DNA of 64,000 nucleotides from Lachnospira sp. (GCA_015057605.1 SVDX01000004.1:1-64000), one strand, 5' to 3'. Positions 1 through 8,048 are shown, counted from the first letter of the stretch. Made by a program: numbers and translations. The notes: generated from the sequence alone by a model not told the origin.

Positions 1-49
1 TTTCTACAAGTGTGCCTTATCTTTAGTTTAACTCCTACTTCTATCTGAA

Positions 50-79
50 ATTATACCCCCCCTCATAATAAAATGTCAA
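50..79 (-). promoter_or_regulatory. Promoter firing out of the left edge
   Basis: Minus-strand -35 TTGACA (79-74) and -10 TATAAT (55-50), both perfect consensus, are separated by 18 bases. The spacer contains a run of seven G (C on plus at 56-62), which is odd in DNA this AT-rich. No start codon for the driven gene is visible before the edge; a possible ribosome site AGGAG lies near 32-36. Confidence 0.6.
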
Positions 80-100
80 CACTTTATTTATGTCTCAAAC

Positions 101-141
101 AAAATGCTCTATATGTCATTTTTACAATTGACGTATAGAGC
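101..141 (-). terminator. Terminator of the ABC operon
   Basis: On the minus strand a 13-base-pair stem (arms 141-129 and 118-106, one G-U pair) with a 10-base loop is followed by ATTTTG. It lies just past the stop of the last permease gene. The T-run is short, so termination may be partial. Confidence 0.6.
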
Positions 142-161
142 GTAGCATCACAAAAAACTAT

Positions 162-803
162 TTAATAATATTTCCAATATTTTCTATTCAACACCATACC
201 CACTACATACATTATAATTCCTGCTATCAAAAAACATATATAGTGTTGAGTTAGTAATTTGTAAGTCATATTTGACTTTATATAAAAGTTCCACACTTGA
301 CCACTGTTTCCAGAAAAAGCACAGATTGTAATATATCCTACTACTATTATGGATGTTGTAAATGCTGAGCCCACTAATAGCAGTAATAAATATAAAAGTG
401 CAATAATAAATGTAGCACTAATAGCGCATCTAGAATATTCCAAAATTATTTCTTTATTTGTATATTCCAGTAAATATTTCAAATATAGAAAATAGGGAAT
501 CAGAATAACTAAATATATTATGTTAGGACACAAGGCTCTTAATAATTTATTACGCTTTCTCATAAAGAGTACTTCATTGCCAGTACCAGATATATGCTCA
601 CTCAACAATGCGTATGGCCAAATCAAAGCACCTATTAAAATAGTATTTTGATTTATATCATTAATCAATTCCTTAACCATTACATTTACGCCAAATACAC
701 TAACAGAATAATATGCGATGTATGGCATTATTACAAATATAAGATATAATGGTGCGAATACCTTAATTATTCCCATTTCATTTATTGTTCTCTTAATAAA
801 CAT
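162..803 (-). CDS. ABC-2-type membrane protein (small permease)
   Basis: A 213-residue hydrophobic protein with about five or six membrane segments and no recognisable soluble domain. It is the last gene of a four-gene operon and its start overlaps the ATPase gene by 22 bases, so the two are probably translationally coupled. A GGAGG sits 9 bases before the ATG. By position it is most likely the second membrane subunit of the ABC exporter formed with the upstream ATPase and large permease. The family was not recognised from sequence; the permease role is inferred from context and topology. It could instead be an immunity-type membrane protein. Confidence 0.6.
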   Translation of the reverse strand: MFIKRTINEMGIIKVFAPLYLIFVIMPYIAYYSVSVFGVNVMVKELINDINQNTILIGALIWPYALLSEHISGTGNEVLFMRKRNKLLRALCPNIIYLVILIPYFLYLKYLLEYTNKEIILEYSRCAISATFIIALLYLLLLLVGSAFTTSIIVVGYITICAFSGNSGQVWNFYIKSNMTYKLLTQHYICFLIAGIIMYVVGMVLNRKYWKYY

Positions 804-1510
804 ATATATCCATCCTCCAAGAGTGCACTTCCAGTTTTGCTGGTATCAGAAGACTTATTTGCAAGGGCTTCAATATTGTCATTCATCAATATCTTACCTT
901 CGTTAAGTACTATTACTTTATCACAAGTATCCATAACATCCGATACTATATGAGTGGATATAATAACGATTTTATCTTTATCTAATTTTGATATTATCTC
1001 TCTAAATCTAACTCGCTCTTCTGGATCAAGCCCCGCCGTTGGCTCATCAAATATTAAAACTCTAGGATTGCCTAAAAGAGCTTGAGCAACCCCTAATCTT
1101 CGTATCATACCTCCCGAAAGAGTTTTTACCTTGTCTCTTTTTCTATCGCTTAAATTCACCTTAGCAAGTACATAATCCACTTCTTCCTCAGCTCTTTTCT
1201 CATCTTTAATGATAAGACCAGCCATATACAACATTACATCACATACTCTCATATCCTTAAACAGACCAAAGCTTTGTGGTAAATATCCTATCTTGTTAGT
1301 ATACTCCCTACTCCCTAAACTATAATTATCATCCAATATTACGGTTCCATCAAAGGTTGGATATACACCTGTGATACATCTTATCAAGGTTGTCTTGCCC
1401 GCACCATTAGGACCCAAAAAACCATATATACCATTATCTAGTTCTAAATTAATATTATCTAATATTTTTCTTTTTTTGATATTCTTACTAAGACCACTAA
1501 TCTTGAGCAT
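782..1510 (-). CDS. ABC transporter ATP-binding protein
   Basis: A single ABC ATPase of 242 residues. Walker A GPNGAGKTT lies near residue 37, the signature LSGGM follows, then Walker B VLIFDEPTAGLD and the switch histidine in STHIV. It resembles ATPases of ABC-2 exporters (drug, peptide or Cu-type). The frame extends to a TTG at 1528, but the ATG at 1510 has GAGGTG nine bases upstream, so this start is preferred. It overlaps the stop of the large permease by 14 bases and the small permease start by 22 bases, giving a compact three-gene transporter. The substrate is unknown; the secreted protein encoded first in the operon is the obvious candidate. Confidence 0.9.
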   Translation of the reverse strand: MLKISGLSKNIKKRKILDNINLELDNGIYGFLGPNGAGKTTLIRCITGVYPTFDGTVILDDNYSLGSREYTNKIGYLPQSFGLFKDMRVCDVMLYMAGLIIKDEKRAEEEVDYVLAKVNLSDRKRDKVKTLSGGMIRRLGVAQALLGNPRVLIFDEPTAGLDPEERVRFREIISKLDKDKIVIISTHIVSDVMDTCDKVIVLNEGKILMNDNIEALANKSSDTSKTGSALLEDGYICLLREQ

Positions 1511-3161
1511 TTTCAAACACCTCTTCAAATCTTCTCATAGTTATCAATGGATTTGCATACACCAAATCAACATAATCATCTCCAAAATGATAGCCTGTAC
1601 CATAAGGAATTCCGCAATAATCCAATACTAATACCAATTTCCCTTCAGATGAATATCCATATTTATTTTCTATATCTTTGAGAGATTTTGTCAATTTATT
1701 CAAATTCTCCATAGTATAATATTTTGGATAGTACGGATACTTAGGACACACATATGTTATATTTTCTATTGTTACTGTCTCTAAATAGCCTTTTACAAAC
1801 ATAGGTCCTGTAGCATATCCTTCATAATGTCCAGGGCTAGTTTCTTTTAAATTAGAGTAAATCTTACCTGATTCATTCATATTCACGAAAAAATTTGCTT
1901 TAAAAGAATTAGATGCTTTGCCTAAATTGATATCATTATTAACTAACTTATATCCAGCAATAGGATAATATGGATAGTCCTCTGGCAAATATACATATGT
2001 ATTGTTTGCAGCATAATGATCAACTGTTCCCTTGTATTTAATAGTTATACTTGAGCAATCACCCTTGGATGTAATATTTAAAAAATCAGCAAAACGTTCG
2101 TATTCAAGTTTTGCACCCGTTGCATTGGTTACCTCGTATACTTTTAACGTATGATATAGTGTAAATTTATAATTCTCACAATTCGCATCAGATATTTTCA
2201 TCTCACAACTTGCTTTTAATCTTCTTCCAAAATCTATATCAATATTGTAATCTGTAATAATAAATCCTGCCTCTTCATTCTCAGAAGGCAAGTTATTGTT
2301 TTCCATTTCATAATAGTAATATATATTCTCCTTCATAAGAGTTTCATAGTCAAAAGTTTTTGAATCTGGTTGAAAATAATATATTTGACTTGATGTAAAC
2401 AACATTAATAATATTACTATAATTACTTTTTTATTTTTATTAAATACCTTAGCAACAATAGGAATCATCGCTGCAACTATAAACCCAAGTATTTTTATCC
2501 ATTTATATGCATATGCCGTTGTCGGATACATAGAGCCAGTATCATATGTATTATTCTGAATAATATCAAAAAATGCTGGTATCCTTAATAGTATAATTCC
2601 CTGGATTGTATTATAAACCCATAGTGCTGCTGGACTAACCAAGTATAAAATTACCAGTAGTATAAACAAAAATAATGTCCCATTTTTTATCCTGCCCAAC
2701 GAGTTCCCAAGCAATATCATAAATACAGCTGGCAAAAACCATGATAATAAAAATTGTAAAATTACAAAACCTGCAAACATTCGATCCATATTATCAAATT
2801 TTCCTAAAACAAAAATGGTTATAGTTGTTAATATAACTGTCAATATGAGATTAACTAAAAGCATTGCATATATATGCATAATGTTAATGTTTTTTCTAAA
2901 ACCAAAAATCATCTCAGACATTTTATTAGTATAAAAACTATGCGTATTGTATGAACTCCACAAAAAAAACATTGCAACATACAAATATGCTTGTTTTGTA
3001 CTCTGAGCAATAGTTCGTCCACAATTACCATCACCATCATCTTTAATAATTTTTATCAAATCCACTTGTTTAAAGATAATATATGCCAAAACAATACCTA
3101 GTCCAATAACAATAAATTTGTCTTTAAAAATCTGTTTAAAAGCATTTTTTAAATTAAACAT
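1497..3161 (-). CDS. ABC permease fused to a truncated M1-peptidase-like ectodomain
   Basis: A 554-residue protein. The N-terminal half (to about residue 265) carries six to seven membrane segments in ABC-2 permease style. The rest is predicted outside the membrane and resembles the beta-rich N-terminal domain of M1 aminopeptidases: an amphipathic beta string, a VDHYAANNTYVYLPEDYPYYP-like stretch, then a short linker. It stops at about the point where the M1 catalytic helix HEXXH would begin, so no zinc site is present. The ATG at 3161 is preferred because GGAGTGGG lies in front; an in-frame ATG at 3176 has no ribosome site. Permease/M1 fusions are known in bacteria; the assignment here is by eye. 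The domain may bind a peptide rather than cut it. Confidence 0.6.
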   Translation of the reverse strand: MFNLKNAFKQIFKDKFIVIGLGIVLAYIIFKQVDLIKIIKDDGDGNCGRTIAQSTKQAYLYVAMFFLWSSYNTHSFYTNKMSEMIFGFRKNINIMHIYAMLLVNLILTVILTTITIFVLGKFDNMDRMFAGFVILQFLLSWFLPAVFMILLGNSLGRIKNGTLFLFILLVILYLVSPAALWVYNTIQGIILLRIPAFFDIIQNNTYDTGSMYPTTAYAYKWIKILGFIVAAMIPIVAKVFNKNKKVIIVILLMLFTSSQIYYFQPDSKTFDYETLMKENIYYYYEMENNNLPSENEEAGFIITDYNIDIDFGRRLKASCEMKISDANCENYKFTLYHTLKVYEVTNATGAKLEYERFADFLNITSKGDCSSITIKYKGTVDHYAANNTYVYLPEDYPYYPIAGYKLVNNDINLGKASNSFKANFFVNMNESGKIYSNLKETSPGHYEGYATGPMFVKGYLETVTIENITYVCPKYPYYPKYYTMENLNKLTKSLKDIENKYGYSSEGKLVLVLDYCGIPYGTGYHFGDDYVDLVYANPLITMRRFEEVFENAQD

Positions 3162-3244
3162 TTTCCCACTCCACATAATATCTTTTAATAGTAACTATTT
3201 TGTTACACGCTACTTTAGCTTTCCTTTCTTAAATTATTTTAATA

Positions 3245-3643
3245 CTAATAACCATATGGTTCAAAATATAGCTTACCTTGATTATAACTACCCCAGTCCA
3301 GACCTTGTATTTGACCATATACAGTTACACCATAATCAGGATTAGCACACTGCCAATCTGTATCTTTATATGTAGTTCTTAATTGAGAACAAATATATAT
3401 CTTTCTTGTTCCAACAATTACATTCCCATTCTTTGCATAATGTAAAGTACTCTGTACCGTACCTTTTTTAGCCATAAATCTATAGCCAATGCCCTCTCTA
3501 TTAGCGCTAGTTCCTGTAAAATCATACTGATATCCCCAACCACTAATCTCTGCAGTCTGTGTTGCCGCAAAACAATCTTTACTCCATACCACAACACATA
3601 ATGTTACCATTATGATAGCCATAACATTCTTGATTTTTTTCAT
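3245..3643 (-). CDS. Small secreted two-cysteine protein
   Basis: A 132-residue protein with a clear signal peptide: MKKIK, a hydrophobic core, then a likely cut after CFA near residue 26. The mature part of about 106 residues is rich in Gly, Tyr and Trp, has two cysteines about 17 apart (in YICSQ and WQCAN) that could form a disulfide, and ends in aromatic residues (YFEPYGY). No family was recognised. It is first in an operon with an ABC exporter, an arrangement seen for bacteriocin-like or signalling peptides with dedicated transport or immunity. It recalls lactococcin-972-type clusters in layout, not in convincing sequence. Expression is from a strong promoter; a hairpin covers the leader near the ribosome site. 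Confidence 0.65.
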   Translation of the reverse strand: MKKIKNVMAIIMVTLCVVVWSKDCFAATQTAEISGWGYQYDFTGTSANREGIGYRFMAKKGTVQSTLHYAKNGNVIVGTRKIYICSQLRTTYKDTDWQCANPDYGVTVYGQIQGLDWGSYNQGKLYFEPYGY

Positions 3644-3647
3644 CCTA

Positions 3648-3664
3648 CTACCTTACTAAAGTAG
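3648..3664 (-). promoter_or_regulatory. Hairpin or dyad over the ribosome site
   Basis: In the leader of the small secreted protein gene, CTACTTT and AAGGTAG (minus strand) are inverted repeats around a 3-base loop, with one G-U pair. The AAGG that could serve as Shine-Dalgarno lies in the 3' arm, four bases before a second TAGG and the ATG. It could sequester the ribosome site or be an operator half-site pair. Confidence 0.45.
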
Positions 3665-3681
3665 GTGTAACGACAACTATT

Positions 3682-3711
3682 ATTATATATAATAATAATA
3701 ATAATTGTCAA
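3682..3711 (-). promoter_or_regulatory. Strong promoter of the secreted protein/ABC operon
   Basis: TTGACA (3711-3706) and TATAAT (3687-3682) on the minus strand, spacing 18, both perfect. The spacer is made of ATT repeats. The outer ends of the region form an inverted repeat (GACAA at 3672-3676, TTGTC at 3705-3709 on plus), so an operator overlapping the promoter is possible. Confidence 0.7.
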
Positions 3712-3859
3712 TATTTTCGCACTTTTTTATTAAATCGCGTTTTTTCATTTATATTTATTTAACATTTAACCCCATATTAATTTTTAACAAGTATAACATA
3801 TAGCATTAAACACAATAAAACAATAACGTAATCCATATAATTATTCTTGTCATATACTA

Positions 3860-3893
3860 AAAAAATGCCGAACAGGCAAGCCCGTCCGACATT
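3860..3893 (-). terminator. Terminator of the nrdR-aro-efp operon
   Basis: On the minus strand a GC-rich stem of about 12 pairs with a CTTG loop (stem 3893-3866) is followed by seven T. It lies 13 bases after the efp stop. This is a textbook intrinsic terminator. Confidence 0.9.
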
Positions 3894-3906
3894 ATAATAA
3901 TCATAA

Positions 3907-4464
3907 TTAAACACGTGATAAATATTCACCAGTTCTTGTATCAATCTTAATCTTTTCACCTTGCTCTACGAACAATGGTACCATAACCTTAGCGCCTGTT
4001 TCAACGATAGCTGGCTTTGTAGCACCAGTTGCTGTATCACCCTTAACGCCTGGTTCTGATTCTGTGATAACTAATTCTACGAATAATGGTGGTTCAATAG
4101 AGAATACCTGTCCTGCATGTGAACAGAGTTTAACCATCTCATTTTCCTTAACAAATTTAAGAGCATCACCAACGTTATCCTCATTAAGAGCTATCTGCTC
4201 GTATGTGTTGATATCCATAAAGTGATATAAATCACCATCTGAATATAAGTACTGGTAATCTGCCTTCTCAATATGTGCTTGTGGTAACTTTTCATTAGGT
4301 CTGAAAGTCTTTTCAACCACACCACCGTTCTTAATGTTCTTTAATTTTGTTCTTACAAACGCAGCACCCTTACCAGGTTTTACATGTTGAAATTCAATTA
4401 CCTGATATACTTGTGCGTCCATTTCAATAGTTAAGCCATTTCTAAAATCGCCTGCTTGTACCAT
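3907..4464 (-). CDS. Elongation factor P
   Basis: EF-P, 185 residues, the normal family length. It binds between the P and E sites of the ribosome and relieves stalling at proline runs. The three beta-barrel domains are recognisable; the loop VKPGKGAAF carries Lys32 at the position modified in other species, and the C-terminal domain ends in the usual [11 protein letters not shown]. No epmA/epmB modification gene is visible in the window. It follows aroQ by 73 bases and has AAGGAGG before the ATG; a terminator follows. A weak TTGAAA/TATAAA pair in the gap may add a private promoter. Confidence 0.97.
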   Translation of the reverse strand: MVQAGDFRNGLTIEMDAQVYQVIEFQHVKPGKGAAFVRTKLKNIKNGGVVEKTFRPNEKLPQAHIEKADYQYLYSDGDLYHFMDINTYEQIALNEDNVGDALKFVKENEMVKLCSHAGQVFSIEPPLFVELVITESEPGVKGDTATGATKPAIVETGAKVMVPLFVEQGEKIKIDTRTGEYLSRV

Positions 4465-4537
4465 AATTGGTATACCTCCTTAGCATTATCTTATAATAGT
4501 TTATAATAAAACTGTATATATTTCAACTATTTTTTAC

Positions 4538-4966
4538 TTATTTTGAAGAAATTATTGCGTCAATTGCTAACGCATAGCCTTTAAAGCCCAATCCCACTAT
4601 CTGACCTGTGCATACTGGTGCAGTAACTGAGGTGTGTCTAAATTCTTCTCTCTTATGAACATTTGAAATATGTACTTCAATCTTTGGAACTTCGATTGAA
4701 GCAAGTGCATCACGCACTGCATAGCTATAATGTGTAAATGCGCCTGGATTGATAACAATGCCATCCACCTTACCATAAGTTTCCTGAAGCTTATCAATTA
4801 TCGCACCTTCATAGTTGCTTTGAAATACTTCTACTTCAACGTTAGCCTTTAGTGCTTCATCCTGAATATATGAAACTAATGCTTCATAATTTTGTTCGCC
4901 ATAAATAGCCTTTTCTCTTATTCCAAGAAAATTAATATTAGGTCCGTTAATTACTAATATCTTCAT
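4538..4966 (-). CDS. 3-dehydroquinate dehydratase, type II
   Basis: A 142-residue type II dehydroquinase, which converts 3-dehydroquinate to 3-dehydroshikimate in the shikimate pathway. Signature blocks are visible: NGPNINFLGIRE at the N-terminus with the lid arginine region, NPGAFTHYSYAVRDAL, and EVHISNVHKREEFRHTS with the catalytic histidine region. The start is supported by GGAGG six bases upstream. It overlaps the end of aroK by 20 bases, so translation is probably coupled. Together with aroE and aroK it supplies three consecutive steps; other shikimate genes are not in this window. Confidence 0.96.
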   Translation of the reverse strand: MKILVINGPNINFLGIREKAIYGEQNYEALVSYIQDEALKANVEVEVFQSNYEGAIIDKLQETYGKVDGIVINPGAFTHYSYAVRDALASIEVPKIEVHISNVHKREEFRHTSVTAPVCTGQIVGLGFKGYALAIDAIISSK

Positions 4967-5465
4967 ATATTGCCTCCATTTCCTTAACTACCTGCTCTAT
5001 AGTCTTATCGTCCGTATTGACAGTATAATCTGCTACTTCCTCGTATATAGAGCCACGCTTATTCATAAGCTCATTAATTCTATCTTCTAAAGATACATTC
5101 ATAAGCAATGGTCTGTTAGTATCATTCTTAAGTCTGTCACAAAGGGTGGATACCTTTGCCTTTAAATATATAACCTTGCCTGTCTTTTTTAATATTTCAC
5201 GATTAACTTCTCGTACCGGAAGTCCTCCACCAAGCGCTATAACCATACTATCTTTTTTAGAAAGTTCTTCTATAGCCTCTGTTTCCATATCTCTAAAATA
5301 TTCTTCGCCTTCATTTGCAAAAATATCCTTGATAATGCGGTTATATTTATTTTCAATGTATTCATCCGTATCTACAAACGAAAAACCTAAGCTATTTGCC
5401 AATTCCTTACCAAGTGTGGTCTTTCCAGAGCCCATAAAGCCCTCTAAAATTATATTATTCATCAA
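4947..5465 (-). CDS. Shikimate kinase
   Basis: Shikimate kinase, 172 residues, phosphorylating shikimate with ATP. Walker A GFMGSGKTT is at residues 9-17, DTDEYIE follows for shikimate binding, then ALGGGLPVR, and the lid arginines are in NDTNRPLL. Two starts are possible: TTG at 5465, seven bases after AAGGAG, and ATG at 5462, ten bases after it. Both overlap the aroE stop by a few bases. The difference is one residue. Confidence 0.95.
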   Translation of the reverse strand: MMNNIILEGFMGSGKTTLGKELANSLGFSFVDTDEYIENKYNRIIKDIFANEGEEYFRDMETEAIEELSKKDSMVIALGGGLPVREVNREILKKTGKVIYLKAKVSTLCDRLKNDTNRPLLMNVSLEDRINELMNKRGSIYEEVADYTVNTDDKTIEQVVKEMEAIYEDISN

Positions 5466-6324
5466 TGTTAAGCTCCTTCTTTAAAAGTTGCAACACTTCA
5501 TTCGCTTCTTCTTCGCTTACAGATGTACCAGTCCATAGTTCAAATGCAAGTACGCCTTGATATAAAAGCATCTTAATTCCGCCAAAGCTTTGACCACCTG
5601 ATTCATTTACAAGCTGCATAAACTTAGTTTTACTTGGATTATAAATTATATCTACTCCATATAAAACTCTGTCATAAAATGTTTTATCATATATAGGCGC
5701 CTCTAAATTATTAGGGTGCAAGCCCACATTAGTAGTCTGAATTACTACATACTTCTTTTCATTTTCCAAAACAGAATAGTCATTAATAGTGTATGCGCTA
5801 ACATTAAAACCTTCAAATACCTGCTTTATATTATTAGCAATCTCTTCGGCCTTAGATACTGTTCTGTTTAATATGGTAAGTGATTTAACTTTTTCAGATG
5901 CACATAAAAATGCTACTGCTCTTGCAGCACCACCCGCACCAACTATTACAACATCCATATCCTTAAGTGGCACATTTTCAAGCTCTAATTGTCTTTTTAA
6001 TCCAAGAATATCTGTGTTGTAGCCCTTGAAGCCACCATCTACTCTTACAAGTGTATTAACAGCTCCGATATTCGCTGCTAATGAATCAATCTCTTTTAAT
6101 TGAGGAATAACCGCATTCTTATGCGGAACAGTAACATTCATGCCTAAAACATTAAGCTCATATGCGCCAGCCACTGCAGCCACTGCATTAGTCGTCTCAA
6201 ATGGCACATACACCAAATCAAGTCCTTTTACCTTTGCAAGATAATTATGTATAATCGGAGACATAGAATGCTTTATAGGATTACCGATAATCCCACATAC
6301 TTTTGTAGTTCCTCTGATATCCAT
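5455..6324 (-). CDS. Shikimate dehydrogenase
   Basis: AroE, 289 residues: NADPH-dependent reduction of 3-dehydroshikimate to shikimate. The N-terminal substrate domain shows GNPIKHSMSPIIHN and NVTVPHKN (catalytic Lys), then GAVNT and the GYNTDILG block. The Rossmann domain has GAGGAARAVAF and NRT with the NADP-type arginine. The C-terminal GGIKMLLYQG block is also present. It lies 15 bases after nrdR and overlaps aroK slightly, so it belongs to the nrdR operon. Confidence 0.96.
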   Translation of the reverse strand: MDIRGTTKVCGIIGNPIKHSMSPIIHNYLAKVKGLDLVYVPFETTNAVAAVAGAYELNVLGMNVTVPHKNAVIPQLKEIDSLAANIGAVNTLVRVDGGFKGYNTDILGLKRQLELENVPLKDMDVVIVGAGGAARAVAFLCASEKVKSLTILNRTVSKAEEIANNIKQVFEGFNVSAYTINDYSVLENEKKYVVIQTTNVGLHPNNLEAPIYDKTFYDRVLYGVDIIYNPSKTKFMQLVNESGGQSFGGIKMLLYQGVLAFELWTGTSVSEEEANEVLQLLKKELNIDE

Positions 6325-6339
6325 GATATAATCACCTTT

Positions 6340-6792
6340 CTATTTATCAAGTATCTTCTTCAATTCGTCCATAAAGGTATTAACATCTTTAAATTCTCTA
6401 TATACTGACGCAAATCTTACATAAGCAACAGGATCTAAATCCTTAAGCTCATTCATAACTATCTCGCCTATTCTCGCTGTTGATATCTCTTTTTCTTCAA
6501 AGTTAAATATCATAGTTTCAATCTTATCTACCAATTGATTAATCTGGTTAATTGAAACCGGGCGCTTATGACAAGAACGAATAATTCCTGATTCAATCTT
6601 ACTTCTGTCATATGGTTCTCTGTTATTGTCCTTCTTAATAACAATAAGTGGCATTGTTTCAACCTTTTCATATGTAGTAAATCTCTTACCACATATTTCA
6701 CATTGTCTACGTCTTCTAATAGAGCTATTATCATCCGCTGGTCTCGAATCTATAACTTTTGTATTTTCTATACCGCAAAATGGGCACTTCAT
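6340..6792 (-). CDS. Transcriptional repressor NrdR
   Basis: A 150-residue NrdR, the usual length. A zinc ribbon is formed by Cys3, Cys6, Cys31 and Cys34, followed by an ATP-cone domain from about residue 49. NrdR senses dNTP/ATP state and represses ribonucleotide reductase genes. GGAGG lies upstream of the ATG. It is the first gene of an operon with aroE-aroK-aroQ-efp; no reductase gene is in the window. The promoter contains an inverted repeat that may allow autoregulation. Confidence 0.96.
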   Translation of the reverse strand: MKCPFCGIENTKVIDSRPADDNSSIRRRRQCEICGKRFTTYEKVETMPLIVIKKDNNREPYDRSKIESGIIRSCHKRPVSINQINQLVDKIETMIFNFEEKEISTARIGEIVMNELKDLDPVAYVRFASVYREFKDVNTFMDELKKILDK

Positions 6793-6813
6793 CCTACATA
6801 CCTCCTAAGCTAC

Positions 6814-6853
6814 ACTATAAATTTATTATAGTAAAAATATATTTAGCGGTCAA
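6814..6853 (-). promoter_or_regulatory. nrdR promoter with overlapping dyad
   Basis: Minus strand: -35 TTGACC (6853-6848), spacer 17, -10 TATAAT (6830-6825). An inverted repeat, ACTATAA and TTATAGT separated by five bases (6814-6832), covers the -10. The repeat has the AT-rich symmetry of NrdR boxes but is not a full consensus match. Confidence 0.65.
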
Positions 6854-6862
6854 TTGCTTTTT

Positions 6863-7120
6863 TTACAAACACTTAACTAAAACCTTTTCTACGCATACAT
6901 CTACTAGTATAACATCTGGTCCTATATTTCTTACACATTTATATGGTATTACATATTCAGTATCTCTGCCAATAAGTCCACATATTTTACATGGTCCGGG
7001 TACAATAATTGCTTCAACACAGCCACTACAAATATCAAAATCAATATCATTTACAATTCCAAGTATCTTGCAATCATTTACATTTATAACCTCTTTATCT
7101 TTCAAATCACAAATTCTCAT
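6863..7120 (-). CDS. YlmC/YmxH family PRC-barrel protein
   Basis: An 85-residue PRC-barrel-like protein of the YlmC/YmxH group, found beside sigG in Bacillus and Clostridia; its function is not known. The N-terminus MRICDLKDKEVINV and the pattern KILGIVNDIDFD match the family. The frame begins at an ATG (7126) only two bases after AGGAGG; the second ATG at 7120 is eight bases away and matches the usual family start, so it is chosen. A CATAGAATA element upstream recalls sporulation-sigma -10 boxes but has no convincing -35. It is transcribed away from sigG. Confidence 0.85.
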   Translation of the reverse strand: MRICDLKDKEVINVNDCKILGIVNDIDFDICSGCVEAIIVPGPCKICGLIGRDTEYVIPYKCVRNIGPDVILVDVCVEKVLVKCL

Positions 7121-7191
7121 ATACATTACCTCCTCTTATTATATTCTATGAAAATGCCTTTAAATTTCCACTCATTTGACAAGTTATTACA

Positions 7192-7220
7192 GTATAAATT
7201 TCAAGATTTAGGCAATCATT
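7192..7220 (+). promoter_or_regulatory. Sigma-F-like promoter of sigG
   Basis: GTATA (7192-7196) and GGCAATCATT (7211-7220) are 14 bases apart. They match the Bacillus sigma-F pattern (GYATA, about 15 bases, GGNRANANTW) with one -10 mismatch. The position, about 35 bases before the sigG start, fits forespore expression of sigG. Inferred from consensus only. Confidence 0.55.
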
Positions 7221-7253
7221 TTATTATAAAGCACGAATTGATGGAGGATAAAT

Positions 7254-8030
7254 ATGGCGACGTATAAAGTAGAAATATGTGGGGTTAATACAGCTACTCT
7301 TCCTTTACTTAAAGCTGAGGAAAAGGATGAACTGTTTAAAAAAATACTTGAAGGTGATATGGAGGCTCGCGAGCAGTATATAAAGTGTAATCTGAGATTG
7401 GTTTTAAGTATTATAAAAAGATTTTCTAACTCAAATGAAAATGTTGATGATTTATTTCAAATCGGTTGCATAGGCTTAATTAAAGCAATAGATAATTTTG
7501 ACATCACACAAAATGTAAAATTTTCAACCTATGCCGTTCCTATGATAATCGGCGAAATTAAGCGCTACCTTAGGGATAACAATTCAATACGAATAAGTCG
7601 TTCTATTAAGGATACTGCTTATAAAGCTATTTATGCTAAAGAAAATCTTATGAAAAAGAGTTCAAAAGAACCTACAATCACAGAAATAGCTACTGAAATC
7701 GGAGTAAGCAAGGAAGATGTAGCGCTTGCCTTAGATGCCATTCAGGCACCTGTTTCTTTATACGAACCAGTATTTAACGAAGGTGGGGACACTCTTTATA
7801 TAATGGACCAAATCAGCGATAAAAACTGCAAAGAGGATAATTGGATTGAAAATATAGCTCTTAAAGAAGCTGTAGCGCATTTAAATAAGCGTGAGCAGGA
7901 AATTATAACAATGCGCTTTTACGAAGGTAAGACTCAGATAGAAATAGCCTGCGAAATAGGAATTTCACAGGCTCAGGTAAGTCGATTAGAAAAAAATGCT
8001 CTTAAAAATATGCGAAAATATTTAGAATAG
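7254..8030 (+). CDS. RNA polymerase sigma-G factor
   Basis: Sigma-G, 258 residues, the late forespore sigma factor. It is very close to the Bacillus protein along its length: KVEICGVNTATLP at the N-terminus, NLRLVLSIIKRF and VDDLFQIGCIGLIKAIDNFD in region 2, KFSTYAVPMIIGEIKRYLRDN, and region 4.2 GISQAQVSRLEKNALK. GGAGG lies eight bases before the ATG. In Bacillus and many Clostridia spoIIGA, sigE and sigG point the same way; here sigG faces sigE tail to tail and diverges from ylmC, so it cannot receive read-through from the spoIIGA operon and must use its own promoter. Confidence 0.97.
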   Translation: MATYKVEICGVNTATLPLLKAEEKDELFKKILEGDMEAREQYIKCNLRLVLSIIKRFSNSNENVDDLFQIGCIGLIKAIDNFDITQNVKFSTYAVPMIIGEIKRYLRDNNSIRISRSIKDTAYKAIYAKENLMKKSSKEPTITEIATEIGVSKEDVALALDAIQAPVSLYEPVFNEGGDTLYIMDQISDKNCKEDNWIENIALKEAVAHLNKREQEIITMRFYEGKTQIEIACEIGISQAQVSRLEKNALKNMRKYLE

Positions 8031-8048
8031 ACCAATGGTCTATTCTAA
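8022..8048. terminator. Perfect 27-base palindrome between sigG and sigE
   Basis: Two 12-base arms around AAT; the two stop codons (8028-8030 plus, 8040-8042 minus) lie inside the arms. T-rich DNA follows on the plus side, less so on minus. It most likely acts as a shared terminator for the convergent genes. Confidence 0.75.

Noticed and set aside
3777..3959. 60-residue minus-strand frame past the efp end
   Set aside because: It covers the efp terminator hairpin and overlaps efp in another frame; composition and lack of ribosome site argue against a gene.
7176..7198. Sigma-A promoter (TTGACA and TATAAA) before sigG
   Set aside because: The hexamers are only 11 bases apart; the sigma-F-like pair fits better.
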